Source of the DNA: an uncultured Collinsella sp.
Lineage (GTDB): Bacteria > Actinomycetota > Coriobacteriia > Coriobacteriales > Coriobacteriaceae
DNA: 48,676 bases
Assembly (NCBI GenBank): GCA_902496115.1
Contig: CABUZK010000009.1
Location: forward strand, 1 to 48,676
Reading direction: 5' to 3'
Within the stretch, counting starts at the first letter, position 1. Every line of letters begins with the position of its first letter. The notes under the pieces are model-generated. The model ran no database searches. It saw only the letters and a list, made by a program, of their open reading frames with translations, and was not told the origin of the DNA. This document shows, piece by piece, positions 33,223-40,369 of the stretch. A program made the translations under genes and the position numbers.

Positions 33223-34501
33223 CACCGAGGCCAAGCGCGTCACCTCCATCGCCCGCGCCATCAACTGGGGCTATATGCGGCGCCGCTTGATGAGCTACGT
33301 CTGGCTCGATCTGCTGCTGATGGTGATTGCGGCGGCGATCCTCGTCTATGGATACAACCAGACGCTGCCCGACAGCGCGTTTACCGCAGGCTGGATCCCC
33401 GGCGCCACCGTTCACGGCATGTCGCTGACGCCCGCACGCGGCTGGGACCTGACAACGCTCACCTATACCGTCGAGCTTGCGCACACCACCAAGACCTTCC
33501 CCCTCGCACAGGACCTCGTCACGCTATGGCCTCTCTACCTTGTCGTTGTGGGTTGGCAGGTCATCAGCGTGCTCAACATGCTCGGCGGCGCCCGCCGCGT
33601 ACGCCGCACCATGGCGCCGCTCAACGACCTAGCCTTGCGCGTGGACGAACTAGGCCGCATGCAGCTCGCCGGCGGCAAGATGGAAACACTGGAGCAGGCC
33701 ATCGAGCGCGCAAGCGTCGACTCGCCGAGCGTCACCACCGGCGACGCCGACCTGGCAAGCATCGAGGTCGCGCTCAACCGCCTGCTGCGCCAGATGCAAG
33801 AGGCCAAGCTGCAGCAGATGCGCTTTGTCAACGATGCAAGCCACGAGCTGCGCACGCCCATCGCGGTAATTCAGGGCTACGTAAACATGCTCGACCGCTG
33901 GGGCAAAGACGACCCGGACGTGCTGACGGAGTCCATCGCATCCCTCAAGGCCGAAAGCGAGCACATGCAGGAGCTCGTGGAACAGCTGCTGTTTTTGGCA
34001 CGCGGCGATGCCGGGCGCACGGTCCTGCGGCGTGCGCATACCAACCTGGCTGCACTGGTCGGCGAGGTATGCGAGGAATCGCAGATGATCGATGCCGCGC
34101 ACACGTATCGACTGGCTTTTGACGATGCATTTGCCAACGACCCGCGCTGCGACGCATCTGTCGACGTGGCGCTCGTGAAGCAGGCTCTGCGCGTGATCGT
34201 GCAGAACGCCGCCAAGTACTCGGGTGCGGGAACGAACGTCACGTTTGGCATAACACCCGATGCGGGCACGGGTGCGATCGACATAAGTGTTGAGGACGAG
34301 GGCATCGGCATGAACCAGGAATCCGCAGCTCACGCGTTTGAACGGTTCTACCGCGCCGACAACGCACGCGATGCCGGCGCGCAGGGCTCGGGCCTGGGGC
34401 TCGCCATCGCCAAGTGGATCGTCGATAGCCACGGCGGCGTCATCGGCGTGACCTCGGTCGAGGGCGTCGGCAGCCGCTTTACGATTCGCCTGCCACGGTA
34501 G
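33206..34501 (+). CDS. membrane sensor histidine kinase
   Basis: A 431-residue kinase starting at ATG 33206 inside the end of the response-regulator gene, behind GGGGTGGG. Membrane helices are at about 30-50 and 105-127, enclosing a small extracytoplasmic loop of 55 residues. A HAMP-like stretch follows, then the H-box NDASHELRTP with H213, the N-box VIVQNAAKYS, and the G-boxes VEDEGIGM and GSGLGLAIAKWIV. All catalytic parts are intact. The loop is too short for a large sensor domain, so it may sense the membrane or a small cue. A 182-bp palindromic repeat starts 18 bases after the stop. Confidence 0.95.
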   Translation: MSAARNTEAKRVTSIARAINWGYMRRRLMSYVWLDLLLMVIAAAILVYGYNQTLPDSAFTAGWIPGATVHGMSLTPARGWDLTTLTYTVELAHTTKTFPLAQDLVTLWPLYLVVVGWQVISVLNMLGGARRVRRTMAPLNDLALRVDELGRMQLAGGKMETLEQAIERASVDSPSVTTGDADLASIEVALNRLLRQMQEAKLQQMRFVNDASHELRTPIAVIQGYVNMLDRWGKDDPDVLTESIASLKAESEHMQELVEQLLFLARGDAGRTVLRRAHTNLAALVGEVCEESQMIDAAHTYRLAFDDAFANDPRCDASVDVALVKQALRVIVQNAAKYSGAGTNVTFGITPDAGTGAIDISVEDEGIGMNQESAAHAFERFYRADNARDAGAQGSGLGLAIAKWIVDSHGGVIGVTSVEGVGSRFTIRLPR

Positions 34502-34518
34502 GAAGCCCCCTCGTGAAT

Positions 34519-34700
34519 CGAGGTCTAATACTTTTCCGCGAAGTGAACGTCTGTTTTTGGACCCCTGAAGCATCCACATTTTTCGTCGGTAAAATCACAG
34601 GATTCTAGTATCGAAACCGCAGGAAACGATGCCCTTAAAATGTCGATGCTTCGGGGGTCCGATTTGTCTCGTTCACTTCTCGTAAAAGTATTAGACTTCG
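34519..34700. repeat. 182-bp palindromic repeat element, copy 2
   Basis: Same length and ends as the copy at 31444-31625, with scattered substitutions, mostly in the centre. It lies 18 bases after the kinase gene and runs into GTTTTTTG, so here it could also terminate transcription. Confidence 0.85.
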
Positions 34701-34739
34701 GTTTTTTGACCGTTGCAAAAGTCGACCCCTCGGCATAAA

Positions 34740-34776
34740 TAAAGGGATAAGGCTATGCAGCCCTATCCCTTTTTGC
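34740..34776. terminator. bidirectional terminator between kinase and VOC gene
   Basis: AAAGGGATA-GGCT pairs with AGCC-TATCCCTTT with one mismatch and a short loop. On the plus strand the stem ends in TTTTT; on the minus strand in TTTATTTAT. It serves the minus-strand VOC gene and can also stop readthrough from the kinase. Confidence 0.75.
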
Positions 34777-34796
34777 TAGCTATAGCAGCTTGTGCG

Positions 34797-35171
34797 CTAG
34801 TCGCGGCACAGGTGCACGGCGAAGCCGGCGAACTCGCGCTTAAAGTACACGAGTTTGGTGCCGCCGTCGGGCAGCAGCACGCGCGACTCCTCGTTGACCT
34901 CGAGCCCGCGCTCGGCAAACCACTTCTCGGCCGCATCGATGTCGTTGACGGCAAAGCCAATGTGGCCCTTGGCGCCACGACCGTTCTGCTTCATGATCTC
35001 GACCAGCGAATCGTTAAAGTACGAAACGGGGGTCTCGATGACGGGCAGACCCATCATCGTCGAGAACAGCTCCGCGATCTCCAGGGCGTCTGCCGGGTCG
35101 GTGGCGTTGATGCCCACATGGGCAACGCGCATGCCAAAGAGCTCGACCGGATTGGCGTTCTGCTCACTCAT
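34797..35171 (-). CDS. VOC (glyoxalase-like) family protein
   Basis: A 124-residue protein of the vicinal oxygen chelate fold, which uses two beta-alpha-beta-beta-beta modules to hold a metal. The first module has RVAHVGINATDPADALEIAELFSTMMGL, the second GHIGFAVNDIDAAEKWFAERGLEV. Metal-site residues of the family would be H19 and the later H/E positions (GHIGFAV; KREFAGFAVHL). Members act as lyases, dioxygenases or resistance proteins, so the substrate cannot be named. It starts 11 bases after the PTS IIB gene and shares its transcript, which hints at sugar-acid or sugar-phosphate metabolism. Confidence 0.85.
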   Translation of the reverse strand: MSEQNANPVELFGMRVAHVGINATDPADALEIAELFSTMMGLPVIETPVSYFNDSLVEIMKQNGRGAKGHIGFAVNDIDAAEKWFAERGLEVNEESRVLLPDGGTKLVYFKREFAGFAVHLCRD

Positions 35172-35182
35172 ACAGTCAGCGC

Positions 35183-35470
35183 CTACTGAGCCATGACGTC
35201 GAGGACGGCTTTCTCGGCAGCGACGCGGTTCATGCCGGTCATGAAGGGCACGCCGCTCACGTACGGGCAGGTGAGGCCCTCGGGGGCAACGGTGGTGGCG
35301 ATCAGCAGGTCAGCGCCCTCGTCGCAGTAATCCTTGGCCTCGGAGATGGCGCACTGCACGATCTCATACTTGCCGGCATAACCGTTGGCGTCGAGCAGGG
35401 TGGCGACCTTCTGGGCAACGAGCGTGGAAGTAGCAGCGCCAGCACCGCAAGCCAAAACAATCTTCTTCAT
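35183..35470 (-). CDS. PTS IIB component, galactitol/ascorbate-type (orphan)
   Basis: A 95-residue IIB domain of a sugar phosphotransferase system. It starts MKKIVLACGAGAATSTLV, where C8 is the phosphorylation site and the following loop binds the phosphate. The length and the P-loop sequence fit the galactitol-type IIB family. No IIA, IIC or sugar-metabolism gene is next to it, only the VOC gene 11 bases downstream. It may serve a permease elsewhere or act as a regulatory phosphocarrier. The ATG at 35470 follows GGGAGA. Confidence 0.88.
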   Translation of the reverse strand: MKKIVLACGAGAATSTLVAQKVATLLDANGYAGKYEIVQCAISEAKDYCDEGADLLIATTVAPEGLTCPYVSGVPFMTGMNRVAAEKAVLDVMAQ

Positions 35471-35572
35471 AGGTAATGTCTCCCTTCATGGTTTACTTTA
35501 GGTAAGTGTACCGCAGCGAGCGATGGCGCTCGGCCTCGATGAGCTTTTATGCCAGTTTGCTCGCGCGCTGCG

Positions 35573-35578
35573 TATAAT
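35573..35578 (+). promoter_or_regulatory. candidate -10 box for the TPR-like gene
   Basis: A perfect TATAAT in the 163-base divergent region between the PTS IIB and TPR-like genes, about 56 bases before the ATG at 35634. No clear -35 is visible at 16-18 bases. A small CGCTC/GAGCG hairpin lies in the leader. Confidence 0.4.
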
Positions 35579-35633
35579 ACATCCAGTACGTGTTGTCATA
35601 CCGCTCGCTTTATGAGCGACTAAGGACCCTAAT

Positions 35634-36257
35634 ATGCCCGATTCCCGCACCCTCTGGACCGCCGTCGTCATCATCTGTATCGCCGTGTCGGTATTTTTTA
35701 GCGTCAAAAAACGCACCACATTTAAGCGCCTGCAACAGCTTATGGCCGCCAAGCAGTGGGACGAGTTCGATCGCCTGCTCGACGCCAAACTCACCAGCAT
35801 GCTGTACCCGCGCTATAACCGCGACTACCTGCGCCTGAACTCATATCTGCTGCGCGAGGACCACAAGCGCGCCGACGAGATGTTCGATTTGCTGTTGGGG
35901 CTCAACCTGCCCAAGATGCAGCGCGTCGACCTGGTGATTAAGGCTTTTAACTACTACGTTGGCCAGGAGGACCGCAAAAAGTCCAAGGAGCTGCTGCACG
36001 AAATCAAGGGTTTTGAGGGCGGCCAGGCCGAGGCAGTCGCACACGAATGCCAGCTGATGTACGACACGATGATCCTCAAGCGCCACAACGACATTCCCGA
36101 GCTGGAGCGCATGCTCAAGGAGGCCGGTGACGACAAGGTCAAGAGCTGCCGCCTGGAATACCTACTGGCCCTGCAGTACAAGAACAAGGGCGACGAGGCC
36201 AAGTTCCAAGAGTTCCTTGAGAAGTCGGGCCAACACTCGATGGCCGTCAACGCGTAA
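35634..36257 (+). CDS. TPR-like protein with N-terminal membrane anchor
   Basis: A 207-residue protein; AAGGAC stands eight bases before the ATG. One membrane helix lies at about 8-24 (WTAVVIICIAVSVFFSV), followed by a basic KKRTTFKR. The remainder is helical with repeated paired-helix units (QLMAAKQWDEFDRLLDAKL, ADEMFDLLLGLNLPK, ALQYKNKGDEAKFQEFLEKSG), as in TPR-type scaffolds. It probably sits on the inner face of the membrane and binds another protein. It stands just upstream of tRNA-Leu. No specific family recognised. Confidence 0.75.
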   Translation: MPDSRTLWTAVVIICIAVSVFFSVKKRTTFKRLQQLMAAKQWDEFDRLLDAKLTSMLYPRYNRDYLRLNSYLLREDHKRADEMFDLLLGLNLPKMQRVDLVIKAFNYYVGQEDRKKSKELLHEIKGFEGGQAEAVAHECQLMYDTMILKRHNDIPELERMLKEAGDDKVKSCRLEYLLALQYKNKGDEAKFQEFLEKSGQHSMAVNA

Positions 36258-36288
36258 CGGACGGCTTGTGCTAGACTTCTAGTCTCAC

Positions 36289-36373
36289 GGGGGCGTGGCG
36301 GAATTGGCATACGCAGGAGACTTAAAATCTCTCGCCGCAAGGATTGTGGGTTCGAGTCCCACCGCCTCTACCA
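36289..36373 (+). tRNA. tRNA-Leu (anticodon UAA)
   Basis: An 85-base tRNA with encoded CCA. The acceptor stem GGGGGCG pairs with CGCCTCT (two G-T pairs), the anticodon loop CTTAAAA gives UAA, a long variable arm as in class II tRNAs follows, and the T arm is GTGGG-TTCGAGT-CCCAC. A terminator follows 11 bases later. The last 16 bases are repeated at 36554-36569. Confidence 0.95.
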
Positions 36374-36440
36374 TGTATTGCCTACGAGCCCGTGTCCCGT
36401 TGGGATGCGGGCTCGCTTCTTTTAGACGCCGGTGGGGCTC
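36358..36440 (+). repeat. 83-bp direct repeat, copy A (tRNA-Leu 3' end plus terminator)
   Basis: Begins at the T-arm 3' strand of tRNA-Leu (CCCACCGCCTCTACCA), includes the terminator and ends GCCGGTGGGGCTC. The same 83-bp unit with about ten substitutions recurs at 36554-36636. Confidence 0.85.
36385..36424 (+). terminator. terminator of tRNA-Leu
   Basis: CGAGCCCGTGTCCC pairs with GGGATGCGGGCTCG around a three-base loop and is followed by CTTCTTTT. It has one internal mismatch pair. Confidence 0.9.
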
Positions 36441-36553
36441 GAACCCGCGAGGGGGCGAGCGTCAAGCGGACGCGCAGCGTCCGCAGCGAGCCGGCGAGGG
36501 CGCCGGCAGGCGGCCGAAGCCGGTGCGGATTTGCGCAGCAAATACGCGGACGT

Positions 36554-36636
36554 CCCACCGCCCCTACCACGTATTGTTTACGAGCCCGTGTCCCCCAGGG
36601 ATACGGGCTCGTTTCTTTTAGATGCCGGTGGGGCTC
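36554..36636 (+). repeat. 83-bp direct repeat, copy B
   Basis: A diverged copy of 36358-36440: it starts CCCACCGCCCCTACCA, carries its own terminator hairpin and ends GCCGGTGGGGCTC. The tRNA body is absent. The 113 bases between the copies hold a string of small GC-rich hairpins. Confidence 0.85.
36581..36620 (+). terminator. second terminator hairpin, within repeat copy B
   Basis: CGAGCCCGTGTCCC pairs with GGGATACGGGCTCG around a CCA loop, followed by TTTCTTTT. It would stop any transcript that passes the first terminator. Confidence 0.85.
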
Positions 36637-36639
36637 TAT

Positions 36640-36704
36640 GTTGCGGTGGGATAGTTTCTGTTTTGGCAGGCTACCAGCCCATTTAGGAACTATTTCACCG
36701 CAAC
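36640..36704. repeat. 65-bp palindromic repeat, copy 1
   Basis: GTTGCGGTGGGATAGTTTCT at the left pairs with the right end AGGAACTATTTCACCGCAAC, leaving a 25-base loop. It lies 15 bases after the ppx stop codon on the minus strand. A second copy of the same length is at 44995-45059. Confidence 0.8.
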
Positions 36705-36718
36705 TCAGAGGGAGACGG

Positions 36719-37720
36719 TTAAAGAGCGCTCAGACTCGGGGTCCAGGCGATGGTGGGGGTCGCACCGTCGAGAACCTCGTTGATGGTGGCGGCCATGCCG
36801 GCGAGTAGGCTGTTCTCGCTTACAGTGAGCGTCTTGTAGCCGCCGGCTCGCATGAGCTCGCGGATCACCACGGCACCTGCCAAGATCACGCCCGCGCGCT
36901 TGGGTTGCACGCCCGGCAACGCGGCAATGCCCGCAACATCCAACACAGACATGCGCTCGATAGCGGCCGAAACCTGATCCAGCGAAAGCTCGCGCAGGTG
37001 CACAAAGCTCGAATCGTACGGTTCCAGCTTATGAACGAGCGCCACGAGCGTGGTGACGGTGCCGCCCACGGCGACCAGGCGTTCGGCGCGCTCAAAGTCG
37101 CTGGGCAGGCCTTCAAAATAGGCGGCGAACTGCTCACCTGCCCACGCGGCAGCGGCAGCAAGCTCGCCGTCCGCAGGCGGCAGCGCCGAGAAGAACCGCT
37201 CCGTCACGCGGCGACAACCGATGTCCAGCGAACGCGTGCCCTCCAGCGCAAAGACCCCACGCTCCGGCGCATAGACGCCCGTCGCGAGCTCCGTGGATCC
37301 GCCGCCCGAATCGGCAACAATGATGCGCTCGCCAGCAAAGTCGTGCGCCACGCCAAAAAACGTCAGGCGTGCCTCGACCTCGCCCGGAATCACCTGTGGC
37401 TCAAGCCCCAGATCGCGCAGGCCGTCCAGCAGCAGCGCGGCATTGGACGCATCGCGCGCGGCGCTCGTGCACGTGGTGCAGATGCACGCGGCCCCAAAGG
37501 CACGGGCCTCGTCCACAAACATTCGGCACGCAGCGAGCACGCGCTCAACGGCCGCCTCGCAAAAGCGCCCCGTCGCGTCCACGCCCTCGCCCAAGTCGGT
37601 AATCTCGGTATGCTTGGACGATTCCACGATCGCCCCGCCCTCGACCTGGGCCAGCACCAGGCGCGACGACACCGTTCCCAGGTCAATCGCCGCCACCTTA
37701 TATCGTTTGCAATTCGTCAT
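36719..37720 (-). CDS. exopolyphosphatase / guanosine pentaphosphatase (Ppx/GppA family)
   Basis: A 333-residue ASKHA-fold phosphatase that removes phosphate from polyphosphate or from pppGpp. Phosphate-loop marks are AAIDLGTVSSRLVLA (10-24, where most members have GTNS), TSAARDASN (86-94), VADSGGGSTELATG (135-148) with the conserved DIGGGS-like loop, and AVGGTVTTL (217-225). It is close to the short bacterial form of about 300-330 residues that lacks the HD extension. GGGGAG lies seven bases before the ATG at 37720, 20 bases after the DivIC-like gene, so the two are co-transcribed. Confidence 0.9.
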   Translation of the reverse strand: MTNCKRYKVAAIDLGTVSSRLVLAQVEGGAIVESSKHTEITDLGEGVDATGRFCEAAVERVLAACRMFVDEARAFGAACICTTCTSAARDASNAALLLDGLRDLGLEPQVIPGEVEARLTFFGVAHDFAGERIIVADSGGGSTELATGVYAPERGVFALEGTRSLDIGCRRVTERFFSALPPADGELAAAAAWAGEQFAAYFEGLPSDFERAERLVAVGGTVTTLVALVHKLEPYDSSFVHLRELSLDQVSAAIERMSVLDVAGIAALPGVQPKRAGVILAGAVVIRELMRAGGYKTLTVSENSLLAGMAATINEVLDGATPTIAWTPSLSAL

Positions 37721-37740
37721 TGCAGGCTCCCCTCCGGGCG

Positions 37741-38511
37741 CTACTCGCCGTTGGACACGACCGTCTGGCCCTCGACACCGTTAAACCCAAACAGCATGTC
37801 GAGCGCTTGGATGTACCACGGCGCGTCCTTACCGACCTCTTCGATCTCCTTGGCCACTTCGCTGGCCTTCTTGGCGTTCGAGGACTTTTTGCTCGACGAC
37901 GAGCCCGAATCGTCGTCCAGGCCCAGCACGTCAATCTTGGTCTCGCCGGGCATCACCAAGCCCAGGTCCTCGGTCGCCGCGTCCTTAATGCCCTCCTCCG
38001 AGAGCAGTTTGTCGACGCTTTTCTGCAGCTCGTCGTTGTACTGCTGGCGAATCTCGACCTGCTTGGCCAAGATATCGTTCGAGCGCTTGGCAACGTAGAG
38101 GTCGCGCACGGGAAAGTACAGGCTCACGAGCACCAGGACAACGACAATGCCAATAAACAGCCCGCGTTGGGGTCCATGGGTAAAGTCGTAGATTGCCTTG
38201 ACCACCGCGTTGTCGTTGGCGTAGTGCATGAAGTCCGAGCCTGAAAGACGGCTCGAGGGCCTGGTCGACTTTTCGTGTGTTTGAGCCGAGGGGCGCTGCG
38301 TACGCGAAGCATGCGTCGGGCGCGCCGAGCGTGGCGGGCGGTCCGTCGACGTATTCATTTGAGCACGGGGGTGTGAGGCACTTGCCGGACGCTGTGCGCG
38401 GCGATCGACGCCGGCGTAGTCGGACCCGCCGAGCTGCGCGGTGCGCGCACAACGAGACGACGGCTCGCGCGAACCGGCGGAATAATACCTGTTGTCGTAA
38501 ATCTGATCCAT
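37741..38511 (-). CDS. septum formation initiator, DivIC/FtsB family
   Basis: A 256-residue bitopic membrane protein of the cell-division machinery. The long N-terminal cytoplasmic part (1-125) is polar, rich in Ser, Arg and Pro, probably disordered. One membrane helix follows (about 138-155, GLFIGIVVVLVLVSLYFPV), then a coiled coil (RSNDILAKQVEIRQQYNDELQKSVDKLLSE) and the DivIC-type downstream region (EDLGLVMPGETKIDVLG). The coiled coil normally binds the FtsL/FtsQ partners. The tail is a Ser/Lys-rich acidic linker and a short helix. ATG 38511 has AAGG six bases upstream; the earlier ATG at 38637 lies inside the eno terminator. Upstream is eno, same strand. Confidence 0.85.
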   Translation of the reverse strand: MDQIYDNRYYSAGSREPSSRCARTAQLGGSDYAGVDRRAQRPASASHPRAQMNTSTDRPPRSARPTHASRTQRPSAQTHEKSTRPSSRLSGSDFMHYANDNAVVKAIYDFTHGPQRGLFIGIVVVLVLVSLYFPVRDLYVAKRSNDILAKQVEIRQQYNDELQKSVDKLLSEEGIKDAATEDLGLVMPGETKIDVLGLDDDSGSSSSKKSSNAKKASEVAKEIEEVGKDAPWYIQALDMLFGFNGVEGQTVVSNGE

Positions 38512-38602
38512 GTGCGCCTTGTGCGGTTGAGGTTTGTTTGCGCTAAGTCTTTTAGTTATAGCACGAGCGCCCGCGCCGCCTTCGCCAGCCTTTGCTCGAC
38601 AT

Positions 38603-38634
38603 AAAAAAGGCGCTGAGCCGTATGGCCCAGCGCC
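38603..38634 (-). terminator. Rho-independent terminator of eno
   Basis: Minus strand: GGCGCTGGGCC (38634-38624) pairs with GGCTCAGCGCC (38619-38609), followed directly by TTTTTT. It separates eno from the DivIC-like gene. Confidence 0.95.
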
Positions 38635-38706
38635 CAATGGTGCCCAACAGTGCCCGGCGGAAGCGAGGTGAATCCGAGTCAGCCCCGCCCCCGCACACGC
38701 CGCTGT

Positions 38707-39996
38707 CTAGCGAATGTTGTAGAACGCAGACTTGCCGGCGTAGCGCGCGCTGCCCTCGAGCTCGTCCTCGATGCGGATGAGCTGGTTGTACTTGGCGATA
38801 CGGTCGCTGCGGCACGGGGCACCCGACTTGATCTGGCCGGCGTTAACGCCCACGACCAGGTCGGCGATCGTGGAGTCCTCGGTCTCGCCGGAACGGTGAC
38901 TCACGATGCAAGCGTAGCCGGCCTCCTTGGCAGTCTCGATGGCCTCGAGCGACTCGGTGAGCGTGCCGATCTGGTTGACCTTGACCAGGATCGCATTGGC
39001 GGCGCCCAGCTCGATGCCCTTCTTAAGGCGCTCGGTGTTGGTGACGAACAAGTCATCGCCCACCAGCTGCACCTTATTGCCAATGCGGCGGGTGAGCTCA
39101 ACCCAGCCGTCCCAATCCTCCTCGGCCATGCCGTCCTCGATGGAGATGATGGGATAGGTGTCGACGAGCTTCTCCCAGTAATCGACCATCTGAGCGCTCG
39201 TATACTCAACGCCCTCGCCCTTGAGCTCGTACATGCCGGTCTCGGCGTTGTAGAACTCGGTGGACGCCGGATCCATGGCGTACATGAAGTCAACGCCAGG
39301 TTTAAAGCCGGCCTTCTCGACGGCCTTGGTGATGTACTCGAACGGCTCGGCATTGGTCTTAAGGTTGGGGGCAAAGCCGCCCTCGTCGCCCACGCCGCCG
39401 CTAAGGCCGGCCTCGTGCAACACGCCCTTGAGGGTGTGGTAGACCTCGGCGCACCAGCGCAGGCCCTCGGCAAAGCTCGGAGCACCCACGGGCATGATCA
39501 TGAACTCCTGAAAGTCAACGTTGTTGTCGGCATGCACACCACCGTTGAGGATGTTCATCATGGGCGTGGGCAGCAGGTGGGCGTTAACGCCGCCCAGGTA
39601 CTGGTACAGCGACAGGCCCGCCGACTCTGCCGCAGCGCGGGCAACGGCCAGCGACACGCCCAGAATGGCGTTGGCGCCGAGCTTGGTTTTGTTGGGCGTA
39701 CCGTCGGCGGCAATCAGCGCGGCGTCAATGGCACGCTGATCGAAGGCATCGAGGCCCACGACGGCATCGGCGCACTCATTGTTGACGTGCTCGACGGCCT
39801 GCGAAACGCCCTTGCCCAGGTAGCGACCCTTGTCGCCATCGCGCAGCTCGCAAGCTTCGAAAGCACCGGTCGAAGCGCCCGAAGGCACCATCGCGCGGCC
39901 GAAGCTGCCGTCCTCGAGCACGACCTCGACCTCGACGGTGGGGTTGCCGCGGCTGTCGAGCACCTCACGACCGTAGACGTCCAAAATGTCACTCAT
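38707..39996 (-). CDS. eno: enolase (phosphopyruvate hydratase)
   Basis: A 429-residue enolase that converts 2-phosphoglycerate to phosphoenolpyruvate in glycolysis. The N-terminal domain starts DILDVYGREVLDSRGNPTVEVEV; GASTGAFEACELRDGD holds the mobile substrate loop, and SIEDGMAEEDWDGW, QLVGDDLFVTN and LVKVNQIGTLTE carry the Mg2+ ligands and catalytic lysine. SHRSGETEDSTIADL closes the site. Length and motifs are complete. AGGGAG lies six bases before the ATG. Two TAAGTTAGCC copies (40070-40079, 40105-40114) lie in the upstream region. Confidence 0.98.
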   Translation of the reverse strand: MSDILDVYGREVLDSRGNPTVEVEVVLEDGSFGRAMVPSGASTGAFEACELRDGDKGRYLGKGVSQAVEHVNNECADAVVGLDAFDQRAIDAALIAADGTPNKTKLGANAILGVSLAVARAAAESAGLSLYQYLGGVNAHLLPTPMMNILNGGVHADNNVDFQEFMIMPVGAPSFAEGLRWCAEVYHTLKGVLHEAGLSGGVGDEGGFAPNLKTNAEPFEYITKAVEKAGFKPGVDFMYAMDPASTEFYNAETGMYELKGEGVEYTSAQMVDYWEKLVDTYPIISIEDGMAEEDWDGWVELTRRIGNKVQLVGDDLFVTNTERLKKGIELGAANAILVKVNQIGTLTESLEAIETAKEAGYACIVSHRSGETEDSTIADLVVGVNAGQIKSGAPCRSDRIAKYNQLIRIEDELEGSARYAGKSAFYNIR

Positions 39997-40274
39997 GTTG
40001 TCTCCCTCTCACTTGGAAACGTAGTTGATGCAGGCGACTGGCCGACGGTGCACCATTGGTGCGCCTCCGTAAGTTAGCCATGTCGCACTTTTTGCATTAT
40101 GCCCTAAGTTAGCCGAGGGATACATATGAATTAGAGAAATCAATCTTTGAGGCTCTTATTTTTGCATCGAGCATTCATCTCTAGAGGTCGCCCCCCATTA
40201 AATTCTTCTATCGGCATACCGTCTTTACCTGACTTGCGAATGAAAGGGCCAATAATGTGCTTTTACATCGTGCA
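39997..40274. other. intergenic region between divergent eno and the ATPase gene
   Basis: No gene is supported here. It holds the eno leader with a GCACCA-T-TGGTGC hairpin (40049-40061) and the two TAAGTTAGCC direct repeats 35 bases apart. AT content rises strongly toward 40260, where the phased direct repeats begin. Confidence 0.5.
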
Positions 40275-40359
40275 AAGTTCTGGATATCGTGCAATTCTAA
40301 GGGTCTGAAGTTCTGGATATCGTGCATAATCGAACTATAAAAGTTCTGGATATCGTGCA
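40275..40359 (+). promoter_or_regulatory. three 19-bp direct repeats at exact 33-bp period
   Basis: AAGTTCTGGATATCGTGCA occurs identically at 40275-40293, 40308-40326 and 40341-40359. A partial fourth (ATCGTGCA) abuts the first. The spacers are 14 bases and unrelated. The array ends 11 bases before the ATG of the ATPase gene, over its presumed promoter. Three helical turns between units would put bound proteins on one face of the DNA. Confidence 0.85.
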
Positions 40360-40369
40360 CGAGGTAGCC

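Noticed and set aside
31768..33264. 498-aa minus-strand open frame over the two-component genes
   Set aside because: It is antisense to the DUF4342 and response-regulator genes, which have full family motifs; the frame itself shows none.
36344..36808. 154-aa plus-strand open frame
   Set aside because: It runs through the tRNA 3' end, two terminators and a palindromic repeat; no ribosome site.
38650..40077. 475-aa plus-strand open frame
   Set aside because: Antisense to enolase.
40275..40359. CRISPR array
   Set aside because: Only three units, 19-bp repeats and 14-bp spacers, no cas genes; the place before a start codon fits an operator better.
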